Below are positions 24,642 through 34,874 of a stretch of 64,000 nt of DNA, in pieces. Source of the DNA: an uncultured Bacteroidales bacterium (GTDB taxonomy: Bacteria > Bacteroidota > Bacteroidia > Bacteroidales > Muribaculaceae); the NCBI GenBank assembly GCA_902800715.1, contig CADCFN010000008.1, forward strand, positions 1-64,000, written 5' to 3'. The notes below the pieces were generated by a model. It was not told the origin of the DNA, made no database searches, and worked only from the letters and a program-made list of their open reading frames with translations. Position numbers and translations under genes: made by a program. Every line of letters starts with the position of its first letter. Position 1 is the first letter of the stretch.

Positions 24642-27600
24642 TTACTTGATCACCTTGGTAGTGGCGATGGTGCCGTTGCTGTAGCGTGTCACGATGATGT
24701 TCAGGCCGTCGAAAGGCTTGTCGGAGGTCTGTCCCATGACATTGACATACTTCACCTCGACGGGCCACATGTCGTTCCAGTTCTCGACAATGGCTGTCAC
24801 GGTAGCATCGCTTTGACAGGGATAGACGGCATAACCACCTTCGCTGGCGCCGTCACGGTTACCGCTTGTGTAGCGCACGATGGCGTGGAAGTCATAGGTC
24901 AAGCCAGGTACGAAATCAGTTTCAACATTGCCGGGATAGAGGCTCCAGTTCACATTGAAGCTGCCCCGCAACGCTGCCTCGTTGCTGTTGTCCTGGTTGT
25001 TGGGGGCACTGAAGTGATTGCCGCCGTCATACATTGCCCAGTTGATGTAGACATACTCCTGAGGCTTGGGCTGGATAAAGAAGTAATCCTTATCCGATAC
25101 CGAACTATGCTGAACCTGCGTGTCCATGAAGTTGGCGGTCACATAGTTGTTAGCCGTATAACTGGTCATCTGTTCGGGAACTTGATAGCCAGTGACTTGC
25201 ATCGTGGGGTTCTGTTTGTCGGTCAAGACGCCGGTGAGCGTTGCGCCACTGATGACGCCATTGGCAAACTGGCTGGCATCGACATTGGAGTCAAATTCCA
25301 GCAGAACCCAGTTGCTCTGGTCCCAGTCGCCCGATTGCAGATTTGCTACGTCCATGACATAGTCAATCTGTTCGCCAGTGGCGACCACGGGATTGCGGTA
25401 GAGGCCCAAATCCTTGGCATAGACCTTGTTGGGCTCTTTTTCTGCGATATAGACGCCCAGAATGTCATCTGAGATGACGTAAGTGCAGCCCACTTCACCG
25501 TCATTGACAATGTCGGCAAGGGTCATCACCTTAGTGATGGTGAAGGTGTTGTTGTTGGCATTCACAGTGATGGTGTAGGTGCCAGCCTGATCCTGCGGGA
25601 ACTTGATGGGACAATACTTGTTGTTGTGGGTCGGAGTCAGTTCAAGATTTCCGCCATCATAGGCGCCGGTATATACCCAATCGCCACCATCGGTTGATGC
25701 ACCGAAGAAGTACCTGTTGCCACCGTTGCCCTGATCGTTCCAGTCGTAGGTTTCTCCCGTCTTCCTGGCGAACATGATGTAGCTGTCGCCGTTTGCGGGA
25801 ATCGTAATGGTGGTGGTGTAGATGCCATCGTCCTCACTCATATTGGTACCATTGGCGTAGTTCCAGCCACTACCGCCATAATTACCAATCAAATACAAGT
25901 CGGGCTTGTAAGTCACATTGACCGATGTACTGGTCAGGTCGTTGGCAGCATTGATGGTGGTTGTCGCGTTCAGTTCACGGCCTTGGTATGTCACGTCAAC
26001 AGAGCCGTTCAAAGAACCGCCATTGGGCGTGTAATACCAGTTCGAAGCGTTGTTGGTGGCTGTACCCGTAGTAGCCGAAAGTGATGGAACGAAATCGTTG
26101 TTTGTGCGTGTCACACCCACGTTATCGGTACCCAAGTATTGACCTTGGACTGAGAAGGTGTTGTCTTGTCCACTGTCATCGATGGTCAGCGACTTGGGCT
26201 CAGCATTCAGTTCGGGAATCTGAATGGTATAAGTGGCCTCAGCGGTTGGACTGTTGTTCCATCCGTCCATAACGGCGATGGCCTTGATGGTCGTTGTCTC
26301 GCTTACGGTAATAGCCGAGCTGAATACGGGGCTATCGGCCGTAGGCTCAGAGCCGTCGGTGGTGTAGTGGATGGTAGCACCATCGGTTTCACACTCAATG
26401 GTCACATTCTGCGTGCTATTATAGGTTCCTGCAGCAGGTGTGAACGTCGGTGTGGCCACGGTCTGGATAAACGTGTAAGTGGCTTCGGCTGTTTCGCTGT
26501 TGAACCATCCTTCCTTGACGGCAATGGCCTTGATGGTCGTGGTTTCACTCACGGTAATAGCCGAGCTGAAAACGGGGCTATCGGTCGTAGGCTCAGAGCC
26601 GTCGGTAGTGTAGTGGATGGTAGCACCATCGGTCTCACACTGGATGGTCACATTCTGCGTGCTACTATAGGTTCCTGCAGCGGGTGTGAACGTCGGTGTG
26701 GCCACCATCTCAACCTTTCTGGTGATTGTGAATGGATAATAGCTGAGGTTGGTGTTTATCGTGATGATGTATTCTCCAGCGTATGGCAACTTAATAGGAT
26801 TATCGTCATTCACGTCGAGGATTCCACCCTTATAAGTTACATCCGAGGGCATCACCCAGTCACCAGAGCCTGACGGGCCAAAGACGTAACGGGTACCCCA
26901 GCGCTCATTGCTTTCCAGACTTGCCTTCCTAGAGAACAGGATGAACGTGTTGTCAGATGGCGCGATAAAGGTCGCAGTAAAGATGCCTGAATTGTTTGTC
27001 ATCTCAATACCATTGAAGTTCCATTGGCCTTGGACTCCGTTATCGGTGACAATGTAGATATCTGATTCGTAACTTGCTATAGCGGTTGTTGTCAGATTGG
27101 TACCTCTGTAAACCAATTTAATGGTGCTGTTGTCTCTCAGTTCACGACCATTATAGGTGACAGTGATTTTACCAGTTAGCGATCCGCTAGATGGTTTGAA
27201 TATATTAGTGGAATTATTTGCTGACCCTGTAGTGGCAGAAAGCGAGGTGCTGAATAGACTGTTTGAATTAGTGAAAGCTACGTCATTAGTTCCAAACCAA
27301 CCAGCCTTGTTCAGCGTGTAACCATATACGTTAAAATTACGTGTTTCGCCCTCTTTCAGAGTCAGTAGCGGAGGAGTCACAATGAGACTTGTAGTTGATG
27401 TATCGTAAACCCTTGTGGCTATATCACTGACAGTTAATCCCGTCAAGAACGCTCTGGCCTTGATGGTGACGGCACTGTTGACTGTAAATGGTCCAGTGTA
27501 TTCAGGACTAGAAGCAGTGGGGGTTGAGCCGTCGGTTGTGTAACGAATGGTAGCCCCGACGGTAGAACAGGTAATGGTAACAGTCTTGGTAGCGCTTGTC

Positions 27601-29051
27601 CCATCAAGTGTGATAACAGGTGTTGCCACCTTAAATGTGTAAGTCTGGGATGCTATGGAACTCGTATTACTGCCCAAGATGGCGATAGCCTTGATGGTCA
27701 CATTATTACTTACAGTAATGGGGTCACTATAAACAGGACTGTTTGCTGAAGGCGTTGTGCCGTTAGTAGTATAATGAATAACAGCGCCAGGGGTTGCACA
27801 GCTAAGGCTTATGCTCAAAGGTATATGGTCGTAAGCGCCTCCAACCAGGGAAAATGTTGGTATTGCAACTTCGGGAGCAAATTCAGCCTGCTCCTCCATC
27901 CACACTTTGTTGGCAGGCATGTTTTGTGTAGCCGTTTTGAAGCCAAATTGACCAGATTCGCTAAATCCCAATACGTATTTTTGTGGATTTGTTGGGGGGG
28001 TATAATGGTTGCCGTTAATATAACTTGTGCCACCATTTGCATTGGCTATATAAGTTACGTTACCGTCTGTATTGCAGTAGTAAGTGCCATACAACATGTT
28101 TAAACCGGTATAGTAAGATGCCTCATCGGCTGCGGGTGGCTCCTGGTTATCGATTGATGCTGGCGAGAACTTAGGAACACCAATGGGAGTTAATTTGCAG
28201 TCAAGTGGATTGTTGGAACTACATTCCAAGATAACGGGTGTGCCTTCAGGAACTGTACCGGTGATTTCTTGCTGTTGCAGAATGCCATTGGTGGCATCGG
28301 TAATCACATAGATCTTCTCCACGCTGCTGTTAGAGGCAATCTGCCATTGGAACGGCACCTTGAGTGTGGTGTACCACTTGCCGTTATACTCAATCTCGGG
28401 TACCACATTAAAGTAGGTCACGGGCTCAAGATACCAATAAGCTGCTTCTGTGATGTTTTCTTCTGTGCAGACACGAAAGGTCGGTGTGCCGTATGTTGTA
28501 TTGTCGTCGTAAAAATACAATGAACCTAAATCGCCAGTACCAACTCCTGAATCATTCTTTAGCCTAACCGATGCCCTGTATTTTGCATTATCACCGGTAC
28601 CGCTGACTTTTTCAATTTGAATCCATTTATCGAACCCGACTTGTCCAGCGTTTCCACCATAGAAACTACCTGTTGCGATGGTGCGGAGGCTGGTTCCCTG
28701 GGCAATCATATTATAGTCTTTATTCGATGAAGAGCTGCTTTTCGCCATGATATAGATCAAGGACCGTGCGCTAATAAACTCAGTATCTTGAACTATGTGA
28801 GCATCATTCCTCAGATAAGCCTCAGCAAAGTTGATTTTGTAAGGCTTAGTTTCGTCTGTCACAGATGATACGGAACCAATAATTTTCTGATAGTTAAACT
28901 GATTATTGGCGATGGTGATATAGTCTGTGGGATACTGTGAATTGCGAATTCGGTAGAAACCGTTCTTATTGGCTCCAATCTGTGCTAAAGCAGGCATGCT
29001 GCACAATGCCATCAAGAAGACGGCTCCGATGAGATGTAACTTTGTTTTCAT
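24642..29051 (-). CDS. Giant secreted protein with chitobiase C-terminal-like repeats
   Basis: 1469 residues, signal peptide to about 24 (MALCSMPALAQ). An N-terminal region of unknown fold (to about 380) is followed by four repeats of the chitobiase/beta-hexosaminidase C-terminal type (about 390-470, 470-545, 782-855, 863-945; motif IHYTTDGSEPT). Two starch-binding-like beta modules are interleaved (about 655-780 and 1045-1180; FILFSRK / YIMFARK and later TITVN). The end (VKYVNVMGQTSDKPFDGLN) resembles C-terminal sorting domains, possibly type IX secretion; that is inference. No catalytic domain is evident. The third and fourth repeats are almost identical in DNA. A surface or matrix role is possible but unproven. 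Confidence 0.8.
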   Translation of the reverse strand: MKTKLHLIGAVFLMALCSMPALAQIGANKNGFYRIRNSQYPTDYITIANNQFNYQKIIGSVSSVTDETKPYKINFAEAYLRNDAHIVQDTEFISARSLIYIMAKSSSSSNKDYNMIAQGTSLRTIATGSFYGGNAGQVGFDKWIQIEKVSGTGDNAKYRASVRLKNDSGVGTGDLGSLYFYDDNTTYGTPTFRVCTEENITEAAYWYLEPVTYFNVVPEIEYNGKWYTTLKVPFQWQIASNSSVEKIYVITDATNGILQQQEITGTVPEGTPVILECSSNNPLDCKLTPIGVPKFSPASIDNQEPPAADEASYYTGLNMLYGTYYCNTDGNVTYIANANGGTSYINGNHYTPPTNPQKYVLGFSESGQFGFKTATQNMPANKVWMEEQAEFAPEVAIPTFSLVGGAYDHIPLSISLSCATPGAVIHYTTNGTTPSANSPVYSDPITVSNNVTIKAIAILGSNTSSIASQTYTFKVATPVITLDGTSATKTVTITCSTVGATIRYTTDGSTPTASSPEYTGPFTVNSAVTIKARAFLTGLTVSDIATRVYDTSTTSLIVTPPLLTLKEGETRNFNVYGYTLNKAGWFGTNDVAFTNSNSLFSTSLSATTGSANNSTNIFKPSSGSLTGKITVTYNGRELRDNSTIKLVYRGTNLTTTAIASYESDIYIVTDNGVQGQWNFNGIEMTNNSGIFTATFIAPSDNTFILFSRKASLESNERWGTRYVFGPSGSGDWVMPSDVTYKGGILDVNDDNPIKLPYAGEYIITINTNLSYYPFTITRKVEMVATPTFTPAAGTYSSTQNVTIQCETDGATIHYTTDGSEPTTDSPVFSSAITVSETTTIKAIAVKEGWFNSETAEATYTFIQTVATPTFTPAAGTYNSTQNVTIECETDGATIHYTTDGSEPTADSPVFSSAITVSETTTIKAIAVMDGWNNSPTAEATYTIQIPELNAEPKSLTIDDSGQDNTFSVQGQYLGTDNVGVTRTNNDFVPSLSATTGTATNNASNWYYTPNGGSLNGSVDVTYQGRELNATTTINAANDLTSTSVNVTYKPDLYLIGNYGGSGWNYANGTNMSEDDGIYTTTITIPANGDSYIMFARKTGETYDWNDQGNGGNRYFFGASTDGGDWVYTGAYDGGNLELTPTHNNKYCPIKFPQDQAGTYTITVNANNNTFTITKVMTLADIVNDGEVGCTYVISDDILGVYIAEKEPNKVYAKDLGLYRNPVVATGEQIDYVMDVANLQSGDWDQSNWVLLEFDSNVDASQFANGVISGATLTGVLTDKQNPTMQVTGYQVPEQMTSYTANNYVTANFMDTQVQHSSVSDKDYFFIQPKPQEYVYINWAMYDGGNHFSAPNNQDNSNEAALRGSFNVNWSLYPGNVETDFVPGLTYDFHAIVRYTSGNRDGASEGGYAVYPCQSDATVTAIVENWNDMWPVEVKYVNVMGQTSDKPFDGLNIIVTRYSNGTIATTKVIK

Positions 29052-29087
29052 CTAAAAAGAATCTTGATGTGTTTGTTGATTAAAAAG

Positions 29088-29132
29088 CGTGAGCAATTCA
29101 CGCACATGAAATCATGTCATGAATTGCTCACG
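29088..29132 (-). terminator. Hairpin between the two giant genes
   Basis: Perfect 13-bp stem (CGTGAGCAATTCA / TGAATTGCTCACG), followed on the minus strand by CTTTTTAAT. It ends 36 bp before the next start codon, with no TAnnTTTG box in between. It may be a partial terminator that sets the ratio of the two proteins. Confidence 0.75.
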
Positions 29133-29149
29133 AAAATAGGATTGATCAA

Positions 29150-32100
29150 TTAGTTGTCATAGACAATGTCATCGTCGTCGGTAGTACCGTTGCCACCCTC
29201 AATACCGTTGTCCAAGAGGTAGTCGATGAGTTCGGTCAGATCCTTAATCTTGATCTCACCACTCTCGTCGAAGTCGGCAGCCTCATAGTCATATTGGTCG
29301 GTGAAAGGAGTGTCAGGCAAGTAGAGCATGATGTCGATCAGGGCAGTAACATCAGCGATGTTAGCCTTGCCGTTGCGGTCGATATCACCCTTGATCATAA
29401 TCTTGATGGGATCGTAGGTGTCGTTCACGAGGAATGCCTTGTTGGAGCTGACAATACCATTGTTATAGAAGGCGGCATCGTCACCCTCGGTGGGCTCCAG
29501 ACTGCGAACAACACACTCAACCTGATCATATTCATTGGTGGTACCGCAAGCAGCAACGTCCTCCTCAGAGAGGCCGAAGAAGTACTTGTTCTTAACATTG
29601 CCGGCATAGCGGAGCATCAGGTGCTCATAGTCGAGCATGTAATTGTTGTAGATTTCCTCACCGAAGAGAGACTTCACGAGGTTGAATACCTTCTCTACGG
29701 TCGGGCTCTTGAGCTGGTACTGACCAATCAGGTAGTCCGGGCCCTTGAGCTGGTTGTCGGCGTGAGCCTTGCCGTCGTTGTTGTTCAACGTCAGGGTCAG
29801 GTCGCCAGCGGTCTTGGAAATCAGCAGAACGGGCATCTGAGCGGGGATGGTACCGTCGATAGCCTTGATCTGAGCATAAGCATCATCGTTGATACCGACA
29901 ACCTTGTAAGCGATAACGCCCTCGGGCAGGTCATAAGCGAAGTCGGTGTACAGAGTGGTCACATACTTGTTGAAGTAGGTAGCCTCCTCGGGTACATTGA
30001 CAACGAACTCGGTGCGCGGTTCAACGCTCCAGATGGTGCGCGGTGCATTGTTCTTGATGTCGGTATTGCCCTCGCTGATGAAGTCGGGCTTGTCGTTCTT
30101 CTGGACGATGTAGTACTTGAAGTTGGGACGAACATTCTCAATCTTGTCGAGATACTCGGCGAACTCACCCAGCTGAGGCTTGATTTCGTTCTCATACCTG
30201 GGGTGATTCTTCAGGTTGGTCCAGTAGATCATAGCGGTCTCATAAGCGAAATCCCAAACGAAGTCCTTGTTCATCAGAACCTGGTGGTAGAATGCCATGG
30301 TTGAAGCATCGTCAACAGGCTCGGTCAGGTAAGGATTGTTCATCTTCTCCCAGATGGTGTGCAGGCTGAAGTGCTCCAGGATGCTGGCACCACTGCCATT
30401 GGTCTTCTCGAGAATCTTGTCGATGGCATTGTTGATAGCCTCCTCAAGCATCGGCAACTTAGCGTCGCACTTAGCCTGGTTCTCACGGTAGAAGTCAACC
30501 ACGTGCTGCATGCTCGGGGTCTTGCCATAGATGCGGTAACCGCCATCGGCAGGCTCTACATACAGGTGGTGGTCGAATGCCTCGTTGAACTTGTCGAGGA
30601 TAGCGTCAACGCCGGTCTCACCGAAGAGCTGACCAACGCCTTCGAGCTCGAGCTTGTCGGCTACGAGGTGAACGAATTCGGGAACATAGTTCATGGCCTT
30701 GTTGGCGTAACCCTGGAGGTCACAGGCCTGTGAACGCAGCGAGATTACTTGACCGTGCTCGTCGGTCTTGAGGCGGATAACGGTACCAGCCTTGTCCTCG
30801 GGAGCGTCGGTGAAGCGGAGGGTCTTGCGACCAAGAACGTTGGCATACTGCTCGTTGCCCAGGTTCTTCACATAGAAGTATCCGTCGAACGGTTCCATGT
30901 CGATAGGAGCAACGGGGAACTCGAACGAGTAAACAGCGTTGGCAACGGTCTCGACATCACCCACAACAGCCTTGGCCATGAGGGTCATGTCCTCGTTAAC
31001 GGTAACGGTATTACCCTCGGTCCAGGACTCGCCACCGTCGGTGCTGTAGTAAACCACAGCGTCCTCGGTCGTGCAAGCGATGGTCACGGTCTGTGCCTCG
31101 GTGTAAGAACCGGGCTCAGGAGTGAAGGTGGGAGCGGCAACCACAACAGGAACGGGGATGTTGATGGTGTAAGTTGCGCTAGCAATCTCACTGTCGGTCA
31201 TGCCTTCCTTCATGGCGATGGCCTTGATGGTCATGGTCTCGCCAACAGCGATAGCCTCGTCGTAAACAGGGCTCTCGGCGGTGGGCTCGGTACCATCGGT
31301 GGTGTAGTGGATGGTAGCATCCTCGGTCTCACAAGCGATGGTCACGTTCTGAGCCTCGGTGTAAGTACCCTCCTCGGGATCGAAGGTCGGAGTAGCAACC
31401 TGCTCGGGTTCGGGAGTAACCTCTTCCTTCTCAACGTAGATCCAACCATACACAGAGTTGTCGTCAGTGGTTGAGTAGTTACCGAAGCGGTTGTAACCGG
31501 CTGCGTACCTTACGGCACGGTTATAATCAGCATGCTTTACACGGTAGCCGTCAAGCGTGCCATTATAGTCAGCGATAGCCCATTCGGTAGAGTTGTCGAA
31601 GTCCAGACTAGTGGTGTTAGCAGCGTGCAGATAGGTATCGCCCAGTGCGAGGGTGTAGTGGCCCAGAGTTCCATCCAAGGTCATGATTGCAACACCTTCG
31701 TCGCTAATTGTAACCTCGTCACCAGCAGTAACGTCGATAGCTGTGAGGAAGTTGCCAGTGGGGGTAGTACCCAAAGCCTTGTTGCCACTAACGATGATGT
31801 ACTTCTTACCAGCAACGAGCTGGTCGGCAGCCGTTACCTTAACGAAGGTCTTGCCCTCGACAGGAACGGGGATGTTGATGGTGTAGGTTGCGCTAGCAAT
31901 CTCACTATTGGTCATGCCTTCCTTCATGGCGATGGCCTTGATGGTCATGGTCTCGCCAACAGCGATAGCCTCGCTGTAAACAGGGCTCTCGGCGGTGGGC
32001 TCGGTACCATCGGTGGTGTAGTGGATGGTAGCATCCTCGGTCTCACAAGCGATGGTCACGTTCTGAGCCTCAGTGTACTCGCCCTGTGCAGGATTGAACG

Positions 32101-34279
32101 TCGGCGTAGCAACCTGCTGAGTCGGTTGAGTGTTAGCATCGTGGGTCAGGACAATCTCATCAAGGAAGAAGCGTGCCTTACTTACTTGAACTCCAGAGAA
32201 TGTGATTGTAGCGATTTCATCAGTAGCAGTGAAAGTCAGTGTATAGTTATTCCAGCTACCACTGTTAAGAGTAACGGATGACTGGCTCAAATTGCCACCT
32301 GTTGCTGAAATGTTAAGTGTGTTCTGGTCGCCTACCCATGCACCTGCATTGAAAGTCAATGTATAGGTAATTCCAGGGGTAACGGCAATGTTAGGTGTTG
32401 TAGCAGAGCCTTGCTTGCTGCCTGTTCCTAACTTAATACATTCATTGGCAGCATTTCCTGATACCAATGCCCAGCCAGCATTATCTGCCTTGCTGTCATT
32501 GAAAGCACTGGAGGCAATATTTCCAGACCATGAGCCATCGTTACCTCCAGTACCATCACAGTCGGTAAATGTCTCCTTGAAATCAGTAATGATTCCAGTA
32601 GCGGCTTCCTTGGTGTAGGTAGCTTGAACAACCTCGCTCTCAACGTCACCCAGGACAGCCTTGGCGTAGATGGTAGCGGTCTCATCGATTACGATGGGAG
32701 CCTCGTAGTCGGTGAAGTACTCGCCATTGTAGCTGTACTGGATGGTAGCACCAGCGGTAGCGCAGGTCAAGGTAACCGAGAGGTTCTCCTCAAAGGTAGT
32801 GCCATCCTCAGGATCAAAGACGGGAGCATCAACCGTGACAACGGGCGTTTCGCCGCTGTCCTCAATATTGAAGGTTATCTTGGGCAGGAAGTCGTAATTA
32901 TATGCATTGCTATTGTATTGGTAATAGCTCTGATAACCAGCCGTTTCAATACCAGTGAAATAGGTGCCGCCATAAGAACCCTTGACGGTGTTTACTTCAA
33001 GCAGCAGGTCACCACCGGTATAGGTGAAGGGATTATCAAAAGTGATTTTCCATTCGGTGATAGCAGCAGCTTCGGCTTGGCCAGGCATTGTAATGGTTGT
33101 CTCGGCAGTGAAATTAGCGTCCTTATGGTACGGTTGGCTAGTAAAGAGCGGAGTGTTTGCGTCCATGTTGGCCAACTTGAAGGTTACAGTAGCGGTATTA
33201 CCATTGCGGTAGAACTTCAAGCCATCGGGAGCGTAGAATGTCATTGATTTGATATCCTTGCCAACAAGACCCGTCAGCATATCTTGTGAATACAGCATCT
33301 GGTTAATCTGGTAATCGGCATCAAACCAGTTTCCGTAAACAGGGAGATGACCATCGGTTGTTGTGCCATCGGCTACGGTGATTTCATTGGCGCATGTACC
33401 AGACACAATGACCTCTACAGGGTCGATATTGCCATCTGCATCACCCACATTGAACAAGCAATCGAATTCACCGGTTGTTGTCGGGTTATACACGATGGGA
33501 ATGGTTGCGGTTTCATTATTAGCGATGGCAGCCGGTGTATAAGTGGTGCTGAAGGGAGCAGTGAGGCCCGTTACCACAGGGGTAATGGGGTTTGAACCCT
33601 TATTGGTAACCGTCACATTTTTAGTGATGGAAGTATTGGGGGTTGTCTTGCCAAAGTCAATGCTAGTGGGGTCTACTTTGATTTTGTAAGGCTCAAGAGT
33701 CCCGGGCTCATAAGAGATAGCCACCTTGGGCAAGAAGGTTCGGGCACCTCCATAACCATAGCCGGTGTTTGTTGATTGATTCTGACCATAGAAATACAAT
33801 GATGCGTAGTAGGGATAGAGGTTTTCATTAATATAAAACTCTATGACCAAATTACCGCCTTGGTATTCATAGTCATTATCAAAATTGACGACAAACTCAG
33901 TTCCGCCTGTTTCCGGAGCTCGATGGTTTACAACAGTAGTCAAACCAGAAACAAGATTCGAACCTGAGTAAGAAGTTTGTGAGGTCTCACCAATCAAGAC
34001 ATTGAATGTGCCCTGATTGCACATAATGGATTGCTGTGTATAGAAAGTAAGACCTTTAATCGTGCCACCGTCCAAATCCGCTAAAAGTTCAGCAGGATAA
34101 ATCATTTGGTGACGAGGATAGTTTTCTCCGTAAGCTCCAGCATAAGCAATCGGCAGATAACCGCTGGTTGCTGTGCCGTCGCATACGAGCAACGACTCTT
34201 CGGCTCCAACTGGCGGTATTGCCGCAGCTAGGGCTAGGAGTACCATCAGAAATTTGAATTTGAAGTACTTCATAAGCAT
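29150..34279 (-). CDS. Giant secreted multi-domain protein with dockerin-like tail
   Basis: 1709 residues, signal peptide to about 27. Two N-terminal beta-rich modules share the pattern DGTATSGYLPI / DGTTTDGHLPV. Chitobiase C-terminal-like repeats lie at about 483-560, 722-805, 960-1040 and 1048-1125, with another beta module near 570-720. A large helical region of unknown fold (about 1130-1600) precedes two dockerin-like repeats (about 1630-1690; DIDRNGKANIADVTALID and DFDESGEIKIKDLTELID). The tail is acidic (TTDDDDIVYDN). I recognise no catalytic site. Repeats 2 and 3 are nearly identical in DNA over about 200 bp. It is the first gene of a two-gene set with the 1469-residue protein. The ATG at 34273 is an equal start candidate. 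Confidence 0.8.
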   Translation of the reverse strand: MLMKYFKFKFLMVLLALAAAIPPVGAEESLLVCDGTATSGYLPIAYAGAYGENYPRHQMIYPAELLADLDGGTIKGLTFYTQQSIMCNQGTFNVLIGETSQTSYSGSNLVSGLTTVVNHRAPETGGTEFVVNFDNDYEYQGGNLVIEFYINENLYPYYASLYFYGQNQSTNTGYGYGGARTFLPKVAISYEPGTLEPYKIKVDPTSIDFGKTTPNTSITKNVTVTNKGSNPITPVVTGLTAPFSTTYTPAAIANNETATIPIVYNPTTTGEFDCLFNVGDADGNIDPVEVIVSGTCANEITVADGTTTDGHLPVYGNWFDADYQINQMLYSQDMLTGLVGKDIKSMTFYAPDGLKFYRNGNTATVTFKLANMDANTPLFTSQPYHKDANFTAETTITMPGQAEAAAITEWKITFDNPFTYTGGDLLLEVNTVKGSYGGTYFTGIETAGYQSYYQYNSNAYNYDFLPKITFNIEDSGETPVVTVDAPVFDPEDGTTFEENLSVTLTCATAGATIQYSYNGEYFTDYEAPIVIDETATIYAKAVLGDVESEVVQATYTKEAATGIITDFKETFTDCDGTGGNDGSWSGNIASSAFNDSKADNAGWALVSGNAANECIKLGTGSKQGSATTPNIAVTPGITYTLTFNAGAWVGDQNTLNISATGGNLSQSSVTLNSGSWNNYTLTFTATDEIATITFSGVQVSKARFFLDEIVLTHDANTQPTQQVATPTFNPAQGEYTEAQNVTIACETEDATIHYTTDGTEPTAESPVYSEAIAVGETMTIKAIAMKEGMTNSEIASATYTINIPVPVEGKTFVKVTAADQLVAGKKYIIVSGNKALGTTPTGNFLTAIDVTAGDEVTISDEGVAIMTLDGTLGHYTLALGDTYLHAANTTSLDFDNSTEWAIADYNGTLDGYRVKHADYNRAVRYAAGYNRFGNYSTTDDNSVYGWIYVEKEEVTPEPEQVATPTFDPEEGTYTEAQNVTIACETEDATIHYTTDGTEPTAESPVYDEAIAVGETMTIKAIAMKEGMTDSEIASATYTINIPVPVVVAAPTFTPEPGSYTEAQTVTIACTTEDAVVYYSTDGGESWTEGNTVTVNEDMTLMAKAVVGDVETVANAVYSFEFPVAPIDMEPFDGYFYVKNLGNEQYANVLGRKTLRFTDAPEDKAGTVIRLKTDEHGQVISLRSQACDLQGYANKAMNYVPEFVHLVADKLELEGVGQLFGETGVDAILDKFNEAFDHHLYVEPADGGYRIYGKTPSMQHVVDFYRENQAKCDAKLPMLEEAINNAIDKILEKTNGSGASILEHFSLHTIWEKMNNPYLTEPVDDASTMAFYHQVLMNKDFVWDFAYETAMIYWTNLKNHPRYENEIKPQLGEFAEYLDKIENVRPNFKYYIVQKNDKPDFISEGNTDIKNNAPRTIWSVEPRTEFVVNVPEEATYFNKYVTTLYTDFAYDLPEGVIAYKVVGINDDAYAQIKAIDGTIPAQMPVLLISKTAGDLTLTLNNNDGKAHADNQLKGPDYLIGQYQLKSPTVEKVFNLVKSLFGEEIYNNYMLDYEHLMLRYAGNVKNKYFFGLSEEDVAACGTTNEYDQVECVVRSLEPTEGDDAAFYNNGIVSSNKAFLVNDTYDPIKIMIKGDIDRNGKANIADVTALIDIMLYLPDTPFTDQYDYEAADFDESGEIKIKDLTELIDYLLDNGIEGGNGTTDDDDIVYDN

Positions 34280-34310
34280 AGAGATTAAAATTAGTTAATA
34301 AAAAAATAAA

Positions 34311-34352
34311 AGTTTATAGTTTGCAATTTATAGTTTATAGTCTATAGTTATT
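34311..34352 (+). repeat. AGTTNNN heptad tract (6 units)
   Basis: AGTTTAT, AGTTTGC, AATTTAT, AGTTTAT, AGTCTAT, AGTTATT in phase. It lies in the predicted leader of the 1709-residue protein gene. Confidence 0.7.
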
Positions 34353-34453
34353 GCTTTATTTTCGGTTTGTTTGATAATAGAAGTACATTTACATCAGTTA
34401 CATGAATACGCATCATATTGCCTTGCAGCCAATTCTGAAATACATATTTGGCA

Positions 34454-34461
34454 CAAAGATA
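34454..34461 (-). promoter_or_regulatory. -7 box for the giant-protein genes
   Basis: The minus strand reads TATCTTTG (TAnnTTTG). It predicts a leader of about 170 nt that includes the heptad tract. No TTTG at the -33 distance. Confidence 0.5.
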
Positions 34462-34599
34462 AACACTTTATTTTGAATATGTACTAAAAAACATTATTTT
34501 TTTTAATAGGTGTATCAAGAAATCTGCAAGAATATAAATACATCCCATTGGCGGGATTAATTGTATATAAGTAGAGTGGACGTGAAAATGCGTAGGTGT

Positions 34600-34735
34600 G
34601 TGTCCATGGCAAAACGCCCAAAGGGCATCCTTCGGGTGTCAATTGACTGGCAAATTAATCGACTCTATCATTCCGCCAACGGGAAATATCACCCGTGGAC
34701 AAAGGCCACGATGCGAATCGTGTCAATATAGGTAA
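34600..34735. other. Palindrome-rich intergenic segment of unknown nature
   Basis: Four symmetric pieces in 130 bp: GCCC-AAA-GGGC, GTCAATTGAC, ACGGG...CCCGT and CACGAT-GCGA-ATCGTG. No coding frame or promoter stands out. It could be a structured RNA or a decayed mobile element. The rest of the 34280-34771 gap holds only the heptads and the -7 box. Confidence 0.35.
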
Positions 34736-34771
34736 ATTCCACTGAATGCCCGTTAAAATGCTAGCAGAAGA

Positions 34772-34823
34772 AACGGCAAGCCCTATGTTTGCACTATTAA
34801 TGTCAAACATAGGGCTTGCCGTT
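34772..34823 (-). terminator. Strong terminator after the cysteine desulfidase family gene
   Basis: Perfect 20-bp stem (AACGGCAAGCCCTATGTTTG and its complement) around a 12-nt loop, then TTTCTT on the minus strand. One of the longest perfect stems in the window. Confidence 0.85.
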
Positions 34824-34874
34824 GATTATTCTAACCTCGGCGGGGTGGCGTGAGGTGTGGCACAGGCCTGATAA

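Noticed and set aside
24642-29051. Chitinase or hexosaminidase activity of the giant protein
   Set aside because: Only the C-terminal accessory-type repeat of those enzymes is present; there is no catalytic barrel.
34280-34874. tRNA or known riboswitch in the largest intergenic gap
   Set aside because: I looked for a cloverleaf with a T-arm GTTCGA-type sequence and for known riboswitch cores and saw none.
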